NCBI GenBank assembly: GCA_024229515.1
Contig: JAAESI010000057.1
Location: forward strand, 1-64,000
Reading direction: 5' to 3'
DNA from: Pseudomonadota bacterium
GTDB taxonomy: Bacteria > Myxococcota_A > UBA796 > UBA9615
Length of the DNA: 64,000 nucleotides
Shown here: one piece after another, positions 1-8,870 of the stretch
Layout: every line of letters starts with the position of its first letter
Numbering within the stretch: position 1 is the stretch's first letter
Program-made: the position numbers and the translations under genes
Notes under the pieces: model-generated
Database searches by the model: none
What the model saw: only the letters and a program-made list of their open reading frames with translations
What the model was told of the DNA's origin: nothing

Positions 1-1563
1 CGCGTCCTCTTCGTCGCAGTCGCCGATCTGGAGGGCCCAGCCCGAGGCGGGGAAGCACTCGAAGCCGGCGGGGTCGGCGTCCACGGGACCCCAGCCGTCG
101 CCGTCGTTGTCGTCGAACACGGGGACCTGGCCGATGACCGCGTCGTCGTCGTCGTCGATGAGGCCGTCGCAGTCGTTGTCGAGGGTGTCGCACAGCTCGG
201 GGACGGCGGGGTTCACGAGGGCGTTGGTGTCGTCGCAGTCGCCCTGGCACTCCAGGAAGCCGTCGCTGTCGCCGTCGACGAAGTCCTCGTCCACGCTGCC
301 GTCGCAGTCGTTGTCGACGCCGTCGCAGACCTCGGTGCCGCCGGGTACGGCGGTGTCATCGGCGTCGTTGCAGTCGCCCGCGCACAGGGAGACGCCGTCC
401 GCGTCGCCATCGGCCTCATCCGGCGGGAGGGTGCCGTCGCAGTTGTCGTCCTCGCCGTTGCAGACCTCGGGGGCGGCGGGGCCGACGAACGGGTCGGTGT
501 CGTCGCAGTCGCCGTCGATGCTGGATTCACCGACGTCGTCGCAGTCGCCGTCGGTCGAGGTGGAGACGGCGTCGCCGTACCCGTCCCCGTCGGCGTCCTC
601 GAAGCAGCCGACGTCGTCGTTGCCGTTGCAGTCCTGGTCGATGCCGTCGTCCACGATCTCGGTGTTGCCGGGGAAGCGGTCGTCGTTGGTGTCGTCGCAG
701 TCGGTGGCGTCCGTCACCGTGCCGGCGGGCTGGTTGCAGGTCGTCACGCCGGTGGCGGGATCGCCGAAGCCGTCCAGGTCGACGTCGCTGAAGTAGGTCC
801 CCTGCCCGGTCACGGCCGGGTCGGCGTCGTCGATGAGGCCGTCGCAGTTGTCGTCGATGCCGTTGCAGATCTCCACCGCGACGGGGCTGACGTCGATGTT
901 GGTGTCGTCGCAGTCTCCCGGCAGCGAGGCCTCGCAGAAGGTGTCGTCGGGGCAGTAGCCGTCGCCGTCGAGATCGGGCTCGTACCAGGAGGCGTTGAAG
1001 TCGTCCCACGCGGCGGTCCGGCCGGTGTGGATCTCCGGGCCGACGGTGCCGTCGCCGGTGAAGTCGCAGCCGGGGTGCACGTCGGAGAAGACCTCGACGC
1101 CGTAGACGAACAGCGTGATGACGTCGCCGTCGAGCTCGGCCCCGATCAGCGCGGGGGAGTTGGCGGCGGGGCCGATGAGGGCCTGGCCCAGGTAGGTCTC
1201 GCGGGCTGGGTTGTGGGTCGCCCAGACGCCGCCGTCAGCCCAGACGTAGATGCCGCAGCGCTCGCCCGTCACGGCGTCCTTCTTGAGCATGAAGGCGCTG
1301 CCGCCGTCGTTGCTCGTGATGGTCGCCTCCATGAACACGTGGGTCTCGCCCGCGAGCTCGGGGATGAGCTGCTCGACGGTCGGGCCGACGTGGGTCGCGC
1401 CGGACATGCCGCTCATCGACAGCGTGCCGTCCGCCTCGCTCACGGTCCCCTCGACGTAGGTCCAGGGCGGGTCGTAGACACCGTCCTCGAAGTCGTCGGT
1501 GTAGGTCCCGGCGAAGGCGGTGGTGGGCAGCAGCAGGGCGGCGGCAGCGGCTAGGTACTTCAT
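1..1563 (-). CDS. Secreted MopE-repeat (Cys/Asp-rich) surface protein, truncated by window edge
   Basis: The gene starts at ATG 1563 and runs off the left edge; about 521 residues are visible. A signal peptide (MKYLAAAAALLLPTTAFAG) leads into a beta-rich N-terminal domain of about 190 residues that begins TYTDDFEDGVYDPPW. After DLDGDGYCPDD come at least six repeats of the form GDCDDTN..PG..EVCDGxDNDCDG, the MopE / putative metal-binding motif common in deltaproteobacterial surface proteins. Regularly spaced Cys and Asp suggest calcium binding and disulphides outside the cell; that is family knowledge, not shown here. The protein is built like the one at 58735-62073, whose N-terminal domain begins similarly ([13 protein letters not shown]), so the two look paralogous. 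The C-terminus, and any sorting tail, lies outside the window. It is divergent from the DUF1015 gene. Confidence 0.85.
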   Translation of the reverse strand, partial: MKYLAAAAALLLPTTAFAGTYTDDFEDGVYDPPWTYVEGTVSEADGTLSMSGMSGATHVGPTVEQLIPELAGETHVFMEATITSNDGGSAFMLKKDAVTGERCGIYVWADGGVWATHNPARETYLGQALIGPAANSPALIGAELDGDVITLFVYGVEVFSDVHPGCDFTGDGTVGPEIHTGRTAAWDDFNASWYEPDLDGDGYCPDDTFCEASLPGDCDDTNIDVSPVAVEICNGIDDNCDGLIDDADPAVTGQGTYFSDVDLDGFGDPATGVTTCNQPAGTVTDATDCDDTNDDRFPGNTEIVDDGIDQDCNGNDDVGCFEDADGDGYGDAVSTSTDGDCDDVGESSIDGDCDDTDPFVGPAAPEVCNGEDDNCDGTLPPDEADGDADGVSLCAGDCNDADDTAVPGGTEVCDGVDNDCDGSVDEDFVDGDSDGFLECQGDCDDTNALVNPAVPELCDTLDNDCDGLIDDDDDAVIGQVPVFDDNDGDGWGPVDADPAGFECFPASGWALQIGDCDEEDA

Positions 1564-1638
1564 CGTGTCTCCCGGGCGCACCAAAGCACGGAACAAGCGC
1601 GGCCTCCAAGGGTGGCTCTGTGCTACACCGCCGCCGCC

Positions 1639-2898
1639 ATGCCGTTGATCCGCCCTCTTCGAGCCCTCCGCTACGGCTCGGACGTCGACGCCCCGCTGGG
1701 GGAGCTGGTGTCGCCCGCGACGGTCGGTGAACCGGCGGACCGCACCGTGGTCGGGGACGTGCACGAGCACAACATCCGGCAGCTCGTGCGCGGCGACCGC
1801 GGCCCCCTCGCGACCGAGGACGAGGCCGACTTCACCCACGCCGCGCGCCTGCTGGACCACTGGAAGCAGGACGGCATCCTCGTCCGGGATCCCCGCCCGG
1901 CGATGTACGTCTACGGGCAGCGCCTCGACGGGGTCGAGCGCATGGGGCTGGTGTGCCTCGTTCGGCTGGCCGACTACGACGAGGGGATCATCCTCCCCCA
2001 CGAGAAGACGCGCGGAGGCTCGACCGAGGCGCTGCATGCCCAGCTGTCGGCGACGGATGCGCAGTTCTCGATGGTGATGGCGGTGGTGCCGGACGAGCAG
2101 GGCGTGTTGGCCGAGCTGCTGACCGGCGATCCCGGCCGGCCGATGATGGTCGCGGACGACGGCAAGGGGCGCACCAACGCGGTGTGGCGCATCGAAGAGC
2201 CGGCCACGCACCTGGAGCTGATCGAGTCGCTGCGCGACGAGATCGCCGTGATCGCGGACGGCCACCACCGGTACGAGGCGGCCCTGTGGAACCGCGCGCA
2301 GCGGGGCGAGGGGGACTCGGGCCGACGGGAGCACCCCTGGAACTACACGATGATGCTGTTGGTGCCGGCGTCCGAGCCGGGCCTGCGGAGCCGCCCCTCC
2401 CACCGGATCTGCCCGGAGCTGCCCAGCGGAGCAGAGACCCTGCTGGCCGAGCTGGAGGCCTGGTTCGACGCATCGGAGTTCGAGGACGATGACGCCCTGA
2501 TGGCCGCGCTGGAGGCGCCCGGCGGGGTGCGGTTCGGCATGGTCGGGTCGGGCCGGCGCACGCTCCTGGAGCTGCACGCCGGGGTCGAGCTGCCGCCGTC
2601 GGTGCCCGAGACCCTGCGCGGGGTCGACGCCGCTGTGCTCGAGGCGCTCGTGCTGGACCGACTGGACTCCGCCGACAGCGCATCGGGCTCCCCCTGGGGC
2701 CACAACGCCAGCGACGCCGACACCATCATGACCGCCGCCGCCGCCGGCGAGATCGACCTCGCGTTCCTGCTCCGGCCGGTGCCTCCGGCGCAGGTCATCG
2801 AGGTGGCGCGCGCGGGAGGGCTGATGCCTCCCAAGTCGACGAACTTCGCCCCCAAGCCCGCCAAGGGCTTCCTGATCGCCAGCCTGAAGAGCTTCTGA
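1639..2898 (+). CDS. DUF1015 family protein
   Basis: The protein has 419 residues and no signal peptide or membrane segment, so it is predicted to be cytoplasmic. The N-terminus MPLIRPLRALRY is the usual DUF1015 opening (a proline and RALRY-type motif), and the family hallmark IADGHHRYEAAL lies near residue 205. The family (COG4198) is widespread in bacteria and has no settled biochemical function. I chose ATG 1639 because the frame upstream, from GTG 1612, adds a non-conserved stretch. The next gene, a HAD phosphatase, starts one base after this stop, so the two are probably translated from one message. Nothing in the sequence shows regulation. Confidence 0.85.
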   Translation: MPLIRPLRALRYGSDVDAPLGELVSPATVGEPADRTVVGDVHEHNIRQLVRGDRGPLATEDEADFTHAARLLDHWKQDGILVRDPRPAMYVYGQRLDGVERMGLVCLVRLADYDEGIILPHEKTRGGSTEALHAQLSATDAQFSMVMAVVPDEQGVLAELLTGDPGRPMMVADDGKGRTNAVWRIEEPATHLELIESLRDEIAVIADGHHRYEAALWNRAQRGEGDSGRREHPWNYTMMLLVPASEPGLRSRPSHRICPELPSGAETLLAELEAWFDASEFEDDDALMAALEAPGGVRFGMVGSGRRTLLELHAGVELPPSVPETLRGVDAAVLEALVLDRLDSADSASGSPWGHNASDADTIMTAAAAGEIDLAFLLRPVPPAQVIEVARAGGLMPPKSTNFAPKPAKGFLIASLKSF

Positions 2899-2899
2899 C

Positions 2900-3694
2900 A
2901 TGCGCCCGATCGACCAGCTGTCCGCCGCCGAAGCCCGCCGCCTGAGCGCGATCTTCACCGACATCGACGGGACCATCACCGACGCCCAGGGGCGCATCCC
3001 CGCGGAGGTCTTCTCGATCATCGAGCGGGCGCGCGAGGCCGGGCTGACGACGGTGCCGATCACGGGCCGGCCGGCCGGGTGGTGCGACATGATCGCCCGG
3101 ACGTGGCCCATCGATGGCGTCGTGGGGGAAAATGGGGGCCTCTACTTCCGCCGCCACGCCGGGGGCATGACCCGCGTGTACACGCAGCCCGACAACGTGC
3201 GGCAGGCGAACCGGGCGCGGCTCGGCGGGATCGCCGACGAGGTCCTCGCGGCCGTCCCCGGCTGCGCGCTGGCGTCGGACCAGCAGTACCGGGAGTTCGA
3301 CCTCGCGGTGGACTTCTGCGAGGACGTACCGCCCCTGGGGGATGACGCGATCGACCGGATCGTCGCCCTGCTGAAGGGCCACGGCATGCACGTCAAGGTC
3401 AGCAACATCCACGTCAACGCGTGGTTCGGCGACTTCGACAAGGCGTCGATGTGCCGGCGCTACTTCGACGAGGTGTGGGGCTGGGACCTGGACGGCGCCG
3501 ACGGCGAGCGCGCGGTCTTCTTCGGCGACTCCCCCAACGACGCGCCGTTGTTCGACGTCTTCGCCACCTCCGTGGGGGTCGCGAACGTCCGGGCGATGGC
3601 CGATCGCATGACCGTGCTCCCCACCTACGTCACCGAGGGCGATGGGGCGGACGGGTTCGTCGAGTCGGTCGAGCGGATCCTCGCGCTCAGGTAG
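2900..3694 (+). CDS. HAD-superfamily (Cof-type) phosphatase
   Basis: This 264-residue soluble protein carries the HAD catalytic motifs in order: motif I with the Asp nucleophile in FTDIDGT (about residues 18-24), motif II Thr in VPITGR (about 54-59), a GENGG turn, and the acidic metal-binding motif GDSPND (about 211-216). The cap between motifs II and III is of the C2 type, as in Cof, sucrose-phosphate and mannosyl-3-phosphoglycerate phosphatases. The expected reaction is Mg-dependent hydrolysis of a small phosphorylated metabolite, probably a sugar phosphate; the substrate cannot be read from the sequence. It follows the DUF1015 gene by one base. Confidence 0.85.
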   Translation: MRPIDQLSAAEARRLSAIFTDIDGTITDAQGRIPAEVFSIIERAREAGLTTVPITGRPAGWCDMIARTWPIDGVVGENGGLYFRRHAGGMTRVYTQPDNVRQANRARLGGIADEVLAAVPGCALASDQQYREFDLAVDFCEDVPPLGDDAIDRIVALLKGHGMHVKVSNIHVNAWFGDFDKASMCRRYFDEVWGWDLDGADGERAVFFGDSPNDAPLFDVFATSVGVANVRAMADRMTVLPTYVTEGDGADGFVESVERILALR

Positions 3695-3703
3695 CGTCCC
3701 GCC

Positions 3704-4411
3704 GTGCTGATGCGCCTCCTCGCGGGAGCCTTCGCCGTGCTCGGCGTCGTCTCCTACCTCCTCCAGGGCCACTTCCCCCACCACCCGCTGACGGTGTCGG
3801 TGCTCGAGCTGCAGACGGCGCTCGGCTTCTCGGTGACGTACGCCTGCTTCGCCGCGTGCGGCGGGGTGCTCCTGATCGGCACCACCATCCGCACGATGCG
3901 GGGTCGCCCGCTGGCCGACGTCCCCACGAACGCCCAGCGGAAGAAGCCCCGGAAGGCGACGGCCCCCCCTCCGCGCGGCCGGCCTGGTCCGACGGGCGGC
4001 GGTCACGTGGTGCCCCTGGCGTCCCACCCCGGCTCCGACTGGCGGCAGCGGGTGATGCACCGAGCCTCGGAGCTGCCGCTGGAGAACGGGGTCTCCCTGA
4101 AGCTCTCGCTGGATCCCAGCCAGGCTCCGTTCGAGCTGCAGATCGGGGACGTCACGCCCGAACGGGCTCGGCGCAGCGCCGCGATCCTCGCGTCCTTCGT
4201 CGCGGAGATTCCGTGCCCCCCGGAGGTGACCGTCGCCGTCGACGGCTTCAAGGAGGTCGGGGGGGCCCGCAAGCGGCTCCTGAACTCGGCGTTCGCGCGG
4301 CACTTCAAGCCGTCGGCGTTCACGGTCGGGCCGGCGCCTGACGGCGGCCTGAGCATCCGGTTCGCGGCGTCCGATCCTGGCTGGGACGAATATCGTCCCG
4401 CGCCTTCGTAG
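3704..4411 (+). CDS. Hypothetical membrane-anchored protein
   Basis: The protein has 235 residues and I do not recognise the family. Two hydrophobic helices near the N-terminus (about residues 5-22 and 42-63) are followed by a basic, proline-rich linker (KKPRKATAPPPRGRPG) and a soluble C-terminal domain of about 130 residues. The start is GTG 3704; an in-frame ATG at 3710 is equally possible, and no clear ribosome binding site decides between them. It sits between the HAD phosphatase and radA, 9 and 12 bases away, so it is probably in the same transcript. No function is assigned. Confidence 0.7.
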   Translation: MLMRLLAGAFAVLGVVSYLLQGHFPHHPLTVSVLELQTALGFSVTYACFAACGGVLLIGTTIRTMRGRPLADVPTNAQRKKPRKATAPPPRGRPGPTGGGHVVPLASHPGSDWRQRVMHRASELPLENGVSLKLSLDPSQAPFELQIGDVTPERARRSAAILASFVAEIPCPPEVTVAVDGFKEVGGARKRLLNSAFARHFKPSAFTVGPAPDGGLSIRFAASDPGWDEYRPAPS

Positions 4412-4423
4412 GCTCCCGGGTTC

Positions 4424-5800
4424 ATGGCCAAACCCAAGGTCCACTACGAGTGCACGCAGTGCGGGTACCGATCGAGCAAATGGCTCGGCCGGTGTTCGGA
4501 CTGCAGCGAATGGAACACCTTCGTGGAGTCGCGGGAGGAGCCGGCGGTCGATGCGCGATCGCCGCGCGCCATCTCCAAGCGGGTCCCCGGCGGCGCCACC
4601 GGCAAACCGATTCCGATCACGCAGATGACCGACGAAGACGTCGCGAAGCGGTGGGACACCGGGATCGGCGAGTTCGATCGCATCCTCGGCGGCGGGTTGG
4701 TCCCGGGCAGCGTGACCCTCGTCGGCGGTTCGCCGGGCGTGGGGAAGTCCACGCTGCTGCTTCAGGTCGCGTTGTCGTTGTCGTCGCAGGGGCGGCGCGT
4801 CCTGTACGCATCGGGGGAGGAGTCCACGGGCCAGGTCCGGGATCGCGCGCATCGGCTGGGCAAGCCGAACGACCGCTTGCTGCTGCAGGCGGAGACGGAT
4901 CTGAAGCGCATCCTGCAAGCGGCGGACGAGGTCCAGCCGCAGGTGCTGGTGGTGGACTCGGTGCAGACGACCTTCGCGCCGGAGCTGGGGGGCACCCCCG
5001 GCAACGTGTCGCAGGTGCGGGAGGTCGCGGCGAGGCTGGTGCTCTACGCCAAGGCGACGGGCCGGGCGGTGCTGCTGGTGGGGCACGTGACCAAGGGCGG
5101 CCAGCTGGCCGGCCCCAAGACCCTGGAGCACGTGGTCGACACGGTGATCTACTTCGAGGGGGACGCGAACCCTCCCTACCGGGTGCTGCGGGGGGTCAAG
5201 AACCGCTTCGGCGCCACCGGTGAGCTGGGGCTGTTCGAGATGACCGGCGAAGGCCTGCGGGAGGTCTCGGAGCCGTCGGCGGCGCTGCTGCAGGATCGGC
5301 CCTCGGATCGGCCCGGCACGGTGGTCACCAGCTGCGTCGAGGGCAGCCGCACGCTGCTACTGGAGATCCAGGCGCTGGTCGCCCCCGGCTTCCCCGGATC
5401 GACCCGCCGCACGGCCCTGGGGGTCGACGGCGGACGCCTCGCCATGCTCGTGGCGGTGCTGGGCAAGACGGACTACGTGCTGCACGACAAGGACGTCTTC
5501 GTGAACGTCGTCGGCGGGGTTCGCGTGTCGGAGACGTCGGCCGACCTCGCCGTCGCCGCGGCGATCACCTCGAGCCTGCTGGAGCGGCCCGTCGCGCCGG
5601 AGTGGCTGGTGCTCGGGGAGGTCGGACTGACCGGCGAACTGCGGTCGGTGCCCCGGCTCGATCAGCGGCTGAACGAAGCGCTGCGCCACGGCTTCAAGCG
5701 CGCCCTGATCCCCCGCCCTCCCGAGCGCTGGAAATCCCCCAGGGGCATGAAGTGCGAAGCGGCGGGGAGCCTGGAAGAAGCGATGGAGACGCTGTTCTGA
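4424..5800 (+). CDS. radA: DNA repair protein RadA (Sms)
   Basis: The protein has 458 residues, the usual RadA length. It opens with a C4 zinc finger (Cys10, 13, 24, 27), followed by a RecA-like ATPase core with Walker A GGSPGVGKST (101-110), the RadA-specific KNRFG motif (259-263), and a Lon-like C-terminal domain with GEVGLTGELR. RadA is a DnaB-like motor that extends recombination intermediates and helps branch migration during recombinational repair in the cytoplasm. All diagnostic motifs are intact. It is the last gene of the 1639-5800 run; just after its stop comes a patch of short tandem repeats. Confidence 0.97.
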   Translation: MAKPKVHYECTQCGYRSSKWLGRCSDCSEWNTFVESREEPAVDARSPRAISKRVPGGATGKPIPITQMTDEDVAKRWDTGIGEFDRILGGGLVPGSVTLVGGSPGVGKSTLLLQVALSLSSQGRRVLYASGEESTGQVRDRAHRLGKPNDRLLLQAETDLKRILQAADEVQPQVLVVDSVQTTFAPELGGTPGNVSQVREVAARLVLYAKATGRAVLLVGHVTKGGQLAGPKTLEHVVDTVIYFEGDANPPYRVLRGVKNRFGATGELGLFEMTGEGLREVSEPSAALLQDRPSDRPGTVVTSCVEGSRTLLLEIQALVAPGFPGSTRRTALGVDGGRLAMLVAVLGKTDYVLHDKDVFVNVVGGVRVSETSADLAVAAAITSSLLERPVAPEWLVLGEVGLTGELRSVPRLDQRLNEALRHGFKRALIPRPPERWKSPRGMKCEAAGSLEEAMETLF

Positions 5801-5802
5801 AC

Positions 5803-5880
5803 AGGGATCAGGGATCAGGGATCAGGGATCAGGCAGACTCCCCGCACCTGAGGCCTGTCGCCTGAGGCCTGTCGCCTGAG
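5803..5880. repeat. Two short intergenic tandem repeats
   Basis: Right after the radA stop are four perfect copies of the 7-mer AGGGATC (5803-5830). Twelve bases further on, a 14-mer CCTGAGGCCTGTCG occurs twice (5847-5860, 5861-5874), followed by a six-base third start. The 14-mer holds the palindrome AGGCCT. The array fills the 87-base gap before the NamZ-like gene and codes for nothing I can support. Confidence 0.85.
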
Positions 5881-5887
5881 AAGCTGA

Positions 5888-7081
5888 ATGCCTGCTGTAG
5901 TCCCTGGCCTGGTCCATCTCCTGAACGATCGAGTCGATCTGCTCCGCGGCAAGCGCGTCGGGCTGATCTGCAACGCATCGACCATCACCCCCGGCTTCGA
6001 TCACGCCGCCGACCTGTTCGCCGAGCACGGCGAGTTCGAGCTGGTCCGCCTGTTCGGTCCCGAGCACGGCCTGCGGGGCGACGCCCAGGACATGATCTCG
6101 GTCGACGGGGACACCCGCGACTCCCGCACCGGGCTGCCGGTGTGGTCGCTGTACGGCCGCGACGAAGCGTCGCTGTGGCCGCCGGCGAGCAAGCTCGTGG
6201 ACCTCGACGTGCTGGTCTTCGACATCCAGGACATCGGCGCCCGGTACTACACCTACGTCTACACGATGGCCCACGCGATGGAGGTCGCGGGCGAGGTCGG
6301 ACTCCCCGTCATCGTCTGCGATCGCCCCAACCCCATCGGCGGCGTCGAGGTCGAGGGCAACATCGTCCAGGACGGGTTCCGCAGCTTCGTGGGCCGGTTC
6401 CCCCTCCCCAACCGCCACGGCATGACCGCGGGCGAGCTGGCCAACTTCTTCGTCGCCGAGTGCGACATCGCCTGCGACGTGACCGTGCTCCGCGCCGACG
6501 GCTGGGAGCGGGACATGCCCTTCTCCTCCACCGGCCTGCCGTGGGTGCAGCCGTCGCCGAACATGCCGACCGTGGACGTGGCGCTGGTCTACCCGGGGAT
6601 GTGCTTCTTCGAGGGCACGCTCCTGAGCGAAGGCCGGGGGCAGACCCGGCCGTTCGAGGTGGTCGGCGCGCCGTACGTCGACGGACACGCCTGGGCGGTC
6701 GAGACCACCCGCGAACTGACCGCGGCCGGGTACGAGGGCTTCGCCCTGCGCCCGCTGGTGTTCCAGCCCACCTTCCACAAGCACGCGGGGCTGGCCTGCG
6801 GCGGGATCCAGCTGCACATCACGGACGCGATGGCGATCCGCCCGGTGATGATCGCGACGGCGCTGATGAAGACCTGCTGGCGGCTCTGGCCGGACGCCGC
6901 GAAGTGGCGCACGGAGCGGTACGAGTTCGTTGAGAAGCCCATCGCCATCGACCTGCTCGGCGGCTCCGAGTCGCTGCGCCACGAGGTGGAGGCCGACGTC
7001 CCCCTGAGGCAGATCCAGGAGCGCTGGGACGACGAGTCGGCGGGCTTCCGTGAGGCTCGGGAGCGGTACCTCCTGTACTAG
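5888..7081 (+). CDS. namZ: NamZ-like exo-beta-N-acetylmuramidase (DUF1343)
   Basis: The protein has 397 residues. Family signatures are the N-terminal GKRVGLICNAS, the FGPEHGLRGDAQ block, the FDIQDIGARYYTYVYTM block, DRPNPIGG, and SEGRGQTRPFE further on. DUF1343 proteins include NamZ, which releases terminal non-reducing N-acetylmuramic acid from peptidoglycan fragments during cell-wall recycling. Unlike many family members, this one has no evident signal peptide, so a cytoplasmic role on imported muropeptides is possible; that is inference. The start ATG 5888 follows the short repeat array. A strong stem-loop lies 37 bases past the stop. Confidence 0.88.
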   Translation: MPAVVPGLVHLLNDRVDLLRGKRVGLICNASTITPGFDHAADLFAEHGEFELVRLFGPEHGLRGDAQDMISVDGDTRDSRTGLPVWSLYGRDEASLWPPASKLVDLDVLVFDIQDIGARYYTYVYTMAHAMEVAGEVGLPVIVCDRPNPIGGVEVEGNIVQDGFRSFVGRFPLPNRHGMTAGELANFFVAECDIACDVTVLRADGWERDMPFSSTGLPWVQPSPNMPTVDVALVYPGMCFFEGTLLSEGRGQTRPFEVVGAPYVDGHAWAVETTRELTAAGYEGFALRPLVFQPTFHKHAGLACGGIQLHITDAMAIRPVMIATALMKTCWRLWPDAAKWRTERYEFVEKPIAIDLLGGSESLRHEVEADVPLRQIQERWDDESAGFREARERYLLY

Positions 7082-7117
7082 GTCGGCGGCACCCAGGAGC
7101 CGCGCGCTCAGATCGCA

Positions 7118-7149
7118 TGAACCCCGAGGACTGGCATCCCCGGGGTTCA
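7118..7149. terminator. Terminator-like stem-loop
   Basis: TGAACCCCGAGG (7118-7129) can pair with CCCCGGGGTTCA (7138-7149), a 12-bp stem with one mismatch and an 8-base loop. It lies in the 208-base gap between the NamZ-like gene and the DUF362 gene. No T-run follows, so it may be a factor-assisted terminator or a 3'-end stabiliser rather than a classical intrinsic terminator. I see nothing else definable in the rest of this gap. Confidence 0.55.
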
Positions 7150-7289
7150 GACTCGCGCAAGGAGCAGGTCTGGATGAGTAAAGACCACTCCGTGCAAATA
7201 GCGTAGACACCGAACGGTCCGCCAGCAAGGGATCCGTCGCGCGCGCAGACGCACAAGGCGCTATCTTCCCGGCGCCTCAAGGAGTGAAT

Positions 7290-8438
7290 ATGGGTACCCG
7301 CGCCAAGGTCGCCGTCCTCAAGACCAAGCCTGACACCGTCGTCCAGGATGTCCGTCGCGTCATGAACATGGCCGACTACAAGGATCACCTCGATCCCGAC
7401 GCCACGACGATCATCAAGGACAACATCTCCTGGCACCTGCTGTACCCGGGTGCCAACACCACGCCGTGGCAGCTGGAGGGGACCATCCTCGAGCTCCAGT
7501 CCGGCGGGTTCGACGACCTCGTCTGCGTGCAGAACAAGACGGTCGTCACCGACGCCTACAAGGGCGAGCGGCTGAACAACTACCTGCCCGTGCTGTACCG
7601 CTACGGCGTGCCCATTCGGTACAACTTCGAGCCCCGGGACATGAAGTTCACCGTCTACCGCCCCAAGGCGGAGATGATCACGCTGAACGACGTCTTCCGC
7701 GCCGGCATCCGCATCCCGGACTACTTCCACGGCAAGAACGTCGTGCACCTGCCGACCACGAAGTGCCACATCTACACGACCACCACGGGGTCGATGAAGA
7801 ACGCCTTCGGCGGGCTGCTACCGAGCACGCGGCACTACTGCCACCCGACGATCCACGAGACGCTGGTGGACCTGCTGGCCATCCAGAAGGAGATCCACCC
7901 CGGCATCTTCACCGTCACGGACGCCACCACCGCCGGCAACGGCCCGGGCCCGCGCACGATGATTCCGGTGCAGAAGGACCTGCTCCTGGCCTCCGCCGAC
8001 AGCGTCGCCATCGACGCCGTCAGCTCGCACCTCATGGGCTTCGACCCGATGGACCTGCCGTACATCCGCATGGCCCACGAGCGCGGCCTCGGCGTCGGGC
8101 GCATCGACGAGATCGAGATCGTCGAGGAGGGCTACGACACCCGGAAGGCCAACTGGGGCTTCACGGTCGGCGACAACGCCGCCAGCAAGATCGGCGACAT
8201 GCTCTGGTTCGGGCCGCTCAAGGCGCTCAACAAGCTCGCGTTCCAGACGCCGCTCGTCTACGCCTTCATCTTCGGCTCGTTCATCTATCACGACTACATC
8301 TGGTTCCCCTTCGGGGGTGGCCAGAAGGTCGTCGACGAGTGGCTCGACACCAGCCCCTGGGGCGACCTGTTCAAGACCTACGCGGCGTCCAGCTTCGTCC
8401 CCTGGGAGAACCGGCTGGTAGCCCCGTCCGGCTCCTAG
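7290..8438 (+). CDS. DUF362 domain protein
   Basis: The protein has 382 residues. It has DUF362 features: an N-terminal VAVLKTKPDTV strand, the IIKDNISW segment, LPTTKCHIYTTTTGSMKNAFGG in the core, and a later DAVSSHLMGFDP. Relatives are sometimes fused to 4Fe-4S ferredoxin domains; here no CxxCxxC cluster is present. The biochemical role of the family is unknown. I chose ATG 7290 over GTG 7284 because AAGGAG (7279-7284) is spaced five bases from it. Its TAG stop (8436-8438) lies within a CTAG shared with the stop of the convergent gene. Confidence 0.8.
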   Translation: MGTRAKVAVLKTKPDTVVQDVRRVMNMADYKDHLDPDATTIIKDNISWHLLYPGANTTPWQLEGTILELQSGGFDDLVCVQNKTVVTDAYKGERLNNYLPVLYRYGVPIRYNFEPRDMKFTVYRPKAEMITLNDVFRAGIRIPDYFHGKNVVHLPTTKCHIYTTTTGSMKNAFGGLLPSTRHYCHPTIHETLVDLLAIQKEIHPGIFTVTDATTAGNGPGPRTMIPVQKDLLLASADSVAIDAVSSHLMGFDPMDLPYIRMAHERGLGVGRIDEIEIVEEGYDTRKANWGFTVGDNAASKIGDMLWFGPLKALNKLAFQTPLVYAFIFGSFIYHDYIWFPFGGGQKVVDEWLDTSPWGDLFKTYAASSFVPWENRLVAPSGS

Positions 8439-8848
8439 TCGTCGTCGTGCTCGTCCTCGTAGAGGGCGACGTAGACCTCATCGACCTCCGGTGACCGCAA
8501 GGCCGGCTCCCGGTCGAACGCAACCGCCAGCAGCGCAAGCGACTTCGGTCGGAGCATCGCGACGCGCTCGTCGTTGTCGTCGTCCGCGGCCTTCTCGCAG
8601 CGCGCCGCCAGCGCCAGCCCCAGCAGGGCCGACTTCCGCGGCTCGGGCCCCTGGGCCATCGTCACGAACGAGATCAGCGCCGGGGCGGTCATGCCCTCGA
8701 ACATGTTGATCGGCACCCCGAGGTGTTGCTCGACGTCGATCTCGATCTCCTCCAGCAGCTCGTCGCCGGGACGCAGCCCCATGAGGCTGAGCGTCGCGCG
8801 AGCGAGCTCCTGGATGTTCCGGATCAAGTAGTCGTTGGCGATGGACAT
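8435..8848 (-). CDS. Small hypothetical protein (weak DUF6483-like N-terminus)
   Basis: This protein has 137 residues and no signal peptide. The N-terminus (MSIANDYLIRNIQELARATL) resembles the DUF6483 pattern of a DYLxRxIxQLA helix, but the match is too weak to name it. The C-terminal half is helical and ends in an acidic tail (YEDEHDDD). It lies 22 bases downstream of the lipoprotein gene on the same strand and is probably cotranscribed with it. Its stop overlaps the stop of the convergent DUF362 gene. Confidence 0.7.
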   Translation of the reverse strand: MSIANDYLIRNIQELARATLSLMGLRPGDELLEEIEIDVEQHLGVPINMFEGMTAPALISFVTMAQGPEPRKSALLGLALAARCEKAADDDNDERVAMLRPKSLALLAVAFDREPALRSPEVDEVYVALYEDEHDDD

Positions 8849-8870
8849 GGCGGCGGAGCCTCCAGCCGGC

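Noticed and set aside
2795..5131. Long open frame on the minus strand opposite the HAD and radA genes
   Set aside because: It is antisense to clearly coding genes, has basic, low-complexity composition and no domain; high GC makes such frames common here.
7082..7289. tRNA or small structured RNA in the gap before the DUF362 gene
   Set aside because: The stem-loop does not extend to a cloverleaf, and no T-arm or CCA pattern is present.
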